Assembly: GCA_034440635.1 (NCBI GenBank)
Contig: JAOTON010000972.1
Location: forward strand, 558,001-622,000
Reading direction: 5' to 3'
DNA length: 64,000 bases
Origin: Lepas anatifera
Lineage: Eukaryota > Arthropoda > Thecostraca > Lepadidae
Below are positions 63,499 through 64,000 of the stretch, one piece after another. The notes beneath the pieces were generated by a model. It did no database searches. It was not told where the DNA came from and was given only the letters and a program-made list of their open reading frames with translations. Every line of letters begins with the position of its first letter. Positions within the stretch are counted from its first letter, which is position 1. Made by a program: the position numbers and the translations under genes.

Positions 63499-63805
63499 GC
63501 CCTGTTCCAGCTGTCAGCACAGTTTTGTCAGCACCAATCAGCGGGCCGCATTGCGCCTACGTCACAGGATTGTAGCCTCTCCCCGGGAACTTGGTTCTAG
63601 AGGTTTTACGGGCTGAAGGCCTGCTGTTGTGCTGATGAAAAATAGCAAGTGCACGAAATAGCAGCCTAATATTTTTTAATGGCATAAAGGTTGAAGTTCC
63701 CTTTGCTTAGCACGAACTAGAGGCGATTATGGCGCTGATATTTCTTTTCTGGAGGAGAGGCTAGAGGTCCTGCTGACAAAACTGTGCTGACAGCTGGAAC
63801 AGGGC
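63499..63805. mobile_element. PIF/Harbinger-type (Tourist-like) MITE, 307 bp
   Basis: Perfect 35-bp terminal inverted repeats starting GCCCTGTTCCAGCTG. The flanks, read on the minus strand, are TTA on one side and TTC on the other, a 3-bp TWA duplication with one change. Removing the MITE plus three bases rejoins the endonuclease frame of element 2 exactly ('TYGF' to 'DILALSETW'), proving it is an insertion. Non-coding. Confidence 0.88.
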
Positions 63806-64000
63806 TAAAGCCGTAAGTTTGGTGGATGTCAGTGCGCAGATCAGGTAGCTTAGGCTTGAGTGACTGGATGTTCAGCTGTCCGATGATGAGGGTGTTAGTT
63901 CTGCAGTCATCGTGCCGCGCCCAGTTGGTTCCACCCCGTCGGCCTCTGCGTCTGGACGAGCCTCTGCCGGCGCGGTGAGGAGGCGACCTCGATGTTGCAG
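63806..64000 (-). pseudogene. Element 2 endonuclease N-terminus, partial
   Basis: Minus-strand frame open to the window edge: an Arg/Gly-rich stretch, then 'NTLIIGQLNIQSLKPKLPDL' and 'RTDIHQTYGF', the first beta strand and helix of the APE fold, interrupted by the MITE. The start codon is outside the window. Confidence 0.8.

Larger units (their letters stand above)
60496..64000 (-). mobile_element. CR1/L2-like non-LTR retrotransposon (element 2), 5' end outside window
   Basis: Minus strand. The 3' tail is (AATC)n/(GATT)n at 60,496-60,518. The coding region runs in one frame from the window edge (Arg/Gly-rich leader at 63,990-63,900, then 'LNIQSLKPKLPDLRTD') through the endonuclease and RT to the stop at 60,684. 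It is interrupted only by a 307-bp MITE and a single TAA (62,805-62,807). Confidence 0.85.

Noticed and set aside
1..64000. CRISPR array, rRNA or functional tRNA genes
   Set aside because: The regular repeats are contiguous minisatellites without unique spacers; tRNA-like sequences lack proper stems; no rRNA core motifs seen.

Overview
The window looks like accessory and intronic DNA of an arthropod nuclear genome, perhaps a crustacean or chelicerate; the exact lineage cannot be read from the sequence. The reasons are a CLIP-domain serine protease gene split by long introns, spliceosomal GT/AG junctions with consistent phases, an AATAAA signal, many non-LTR retrotransposons of metazoan type, MITEs of four DNA-transposon superfamilies and many minisatellites. 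I see no prokaryotic, organellar or viral genes and no CRISPR.

Layout. 1-16 kb: repeat-rich DNA with a decayed DUF7869-type transposase relative (minus strand, 3.4-4.3 kb), a Jockey-like RT fossil split by a 2,448-bp hAT element with an exact 8-bp target duplication (5.1-7.6 kb), and a truncated restriction-like-endonuclease (RLE) non-LTR element (9.0-10.9 kb). 16.1-37.3 kb: the one clear host gene, a CLIP-domain trypsin-like protease on the plus strand. Seven exons were recovered with matching phases (555 codons including stop; signal-peptide exon not found). Its introns carry 34-, 22-, 39- and 24-bp tandem arrays, a 300-bp foldback, a tRNA-derived SINE, a piggyBac-like MITE, RT fossils and a CpG-rich promoter-like patch. 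Two exon starts have been tandemly duplicated together with their splice acceptors.

37.8-41.4 kb: piggyBac-like MITEs rich in AGGTCA motifs. 43.3-47.6 kb (minus): an RLE-type retrotransposon with an N-terminal PHD finger, followed 22 bp later by an intronless USP8-like deubiquitinase. 48.9-54.3 kb: a Russian-doll nest of terminal-inverted-repeat elements. 55.1-58.4 kb (minus): a CR1/Jockey-like element whose single polyprotein starts with a signal-like segment and a 2A-like peptide. 60.5-64 kb (minus): a second CR1/L2-like element with one nonsense codon and a Harbinger-type MITE in its endonuclease; it runs off the window.

The window records layered transposition around one extracellular protease gene. 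Eleven reading-frame breaks in the two RLE copies, the USP gene and the 55-58 kb element are all explained by one missing base, mostly in short homopolymers. Assembly error therefore competes with pseudogene decay, and several apparently broken genes here may be intact.
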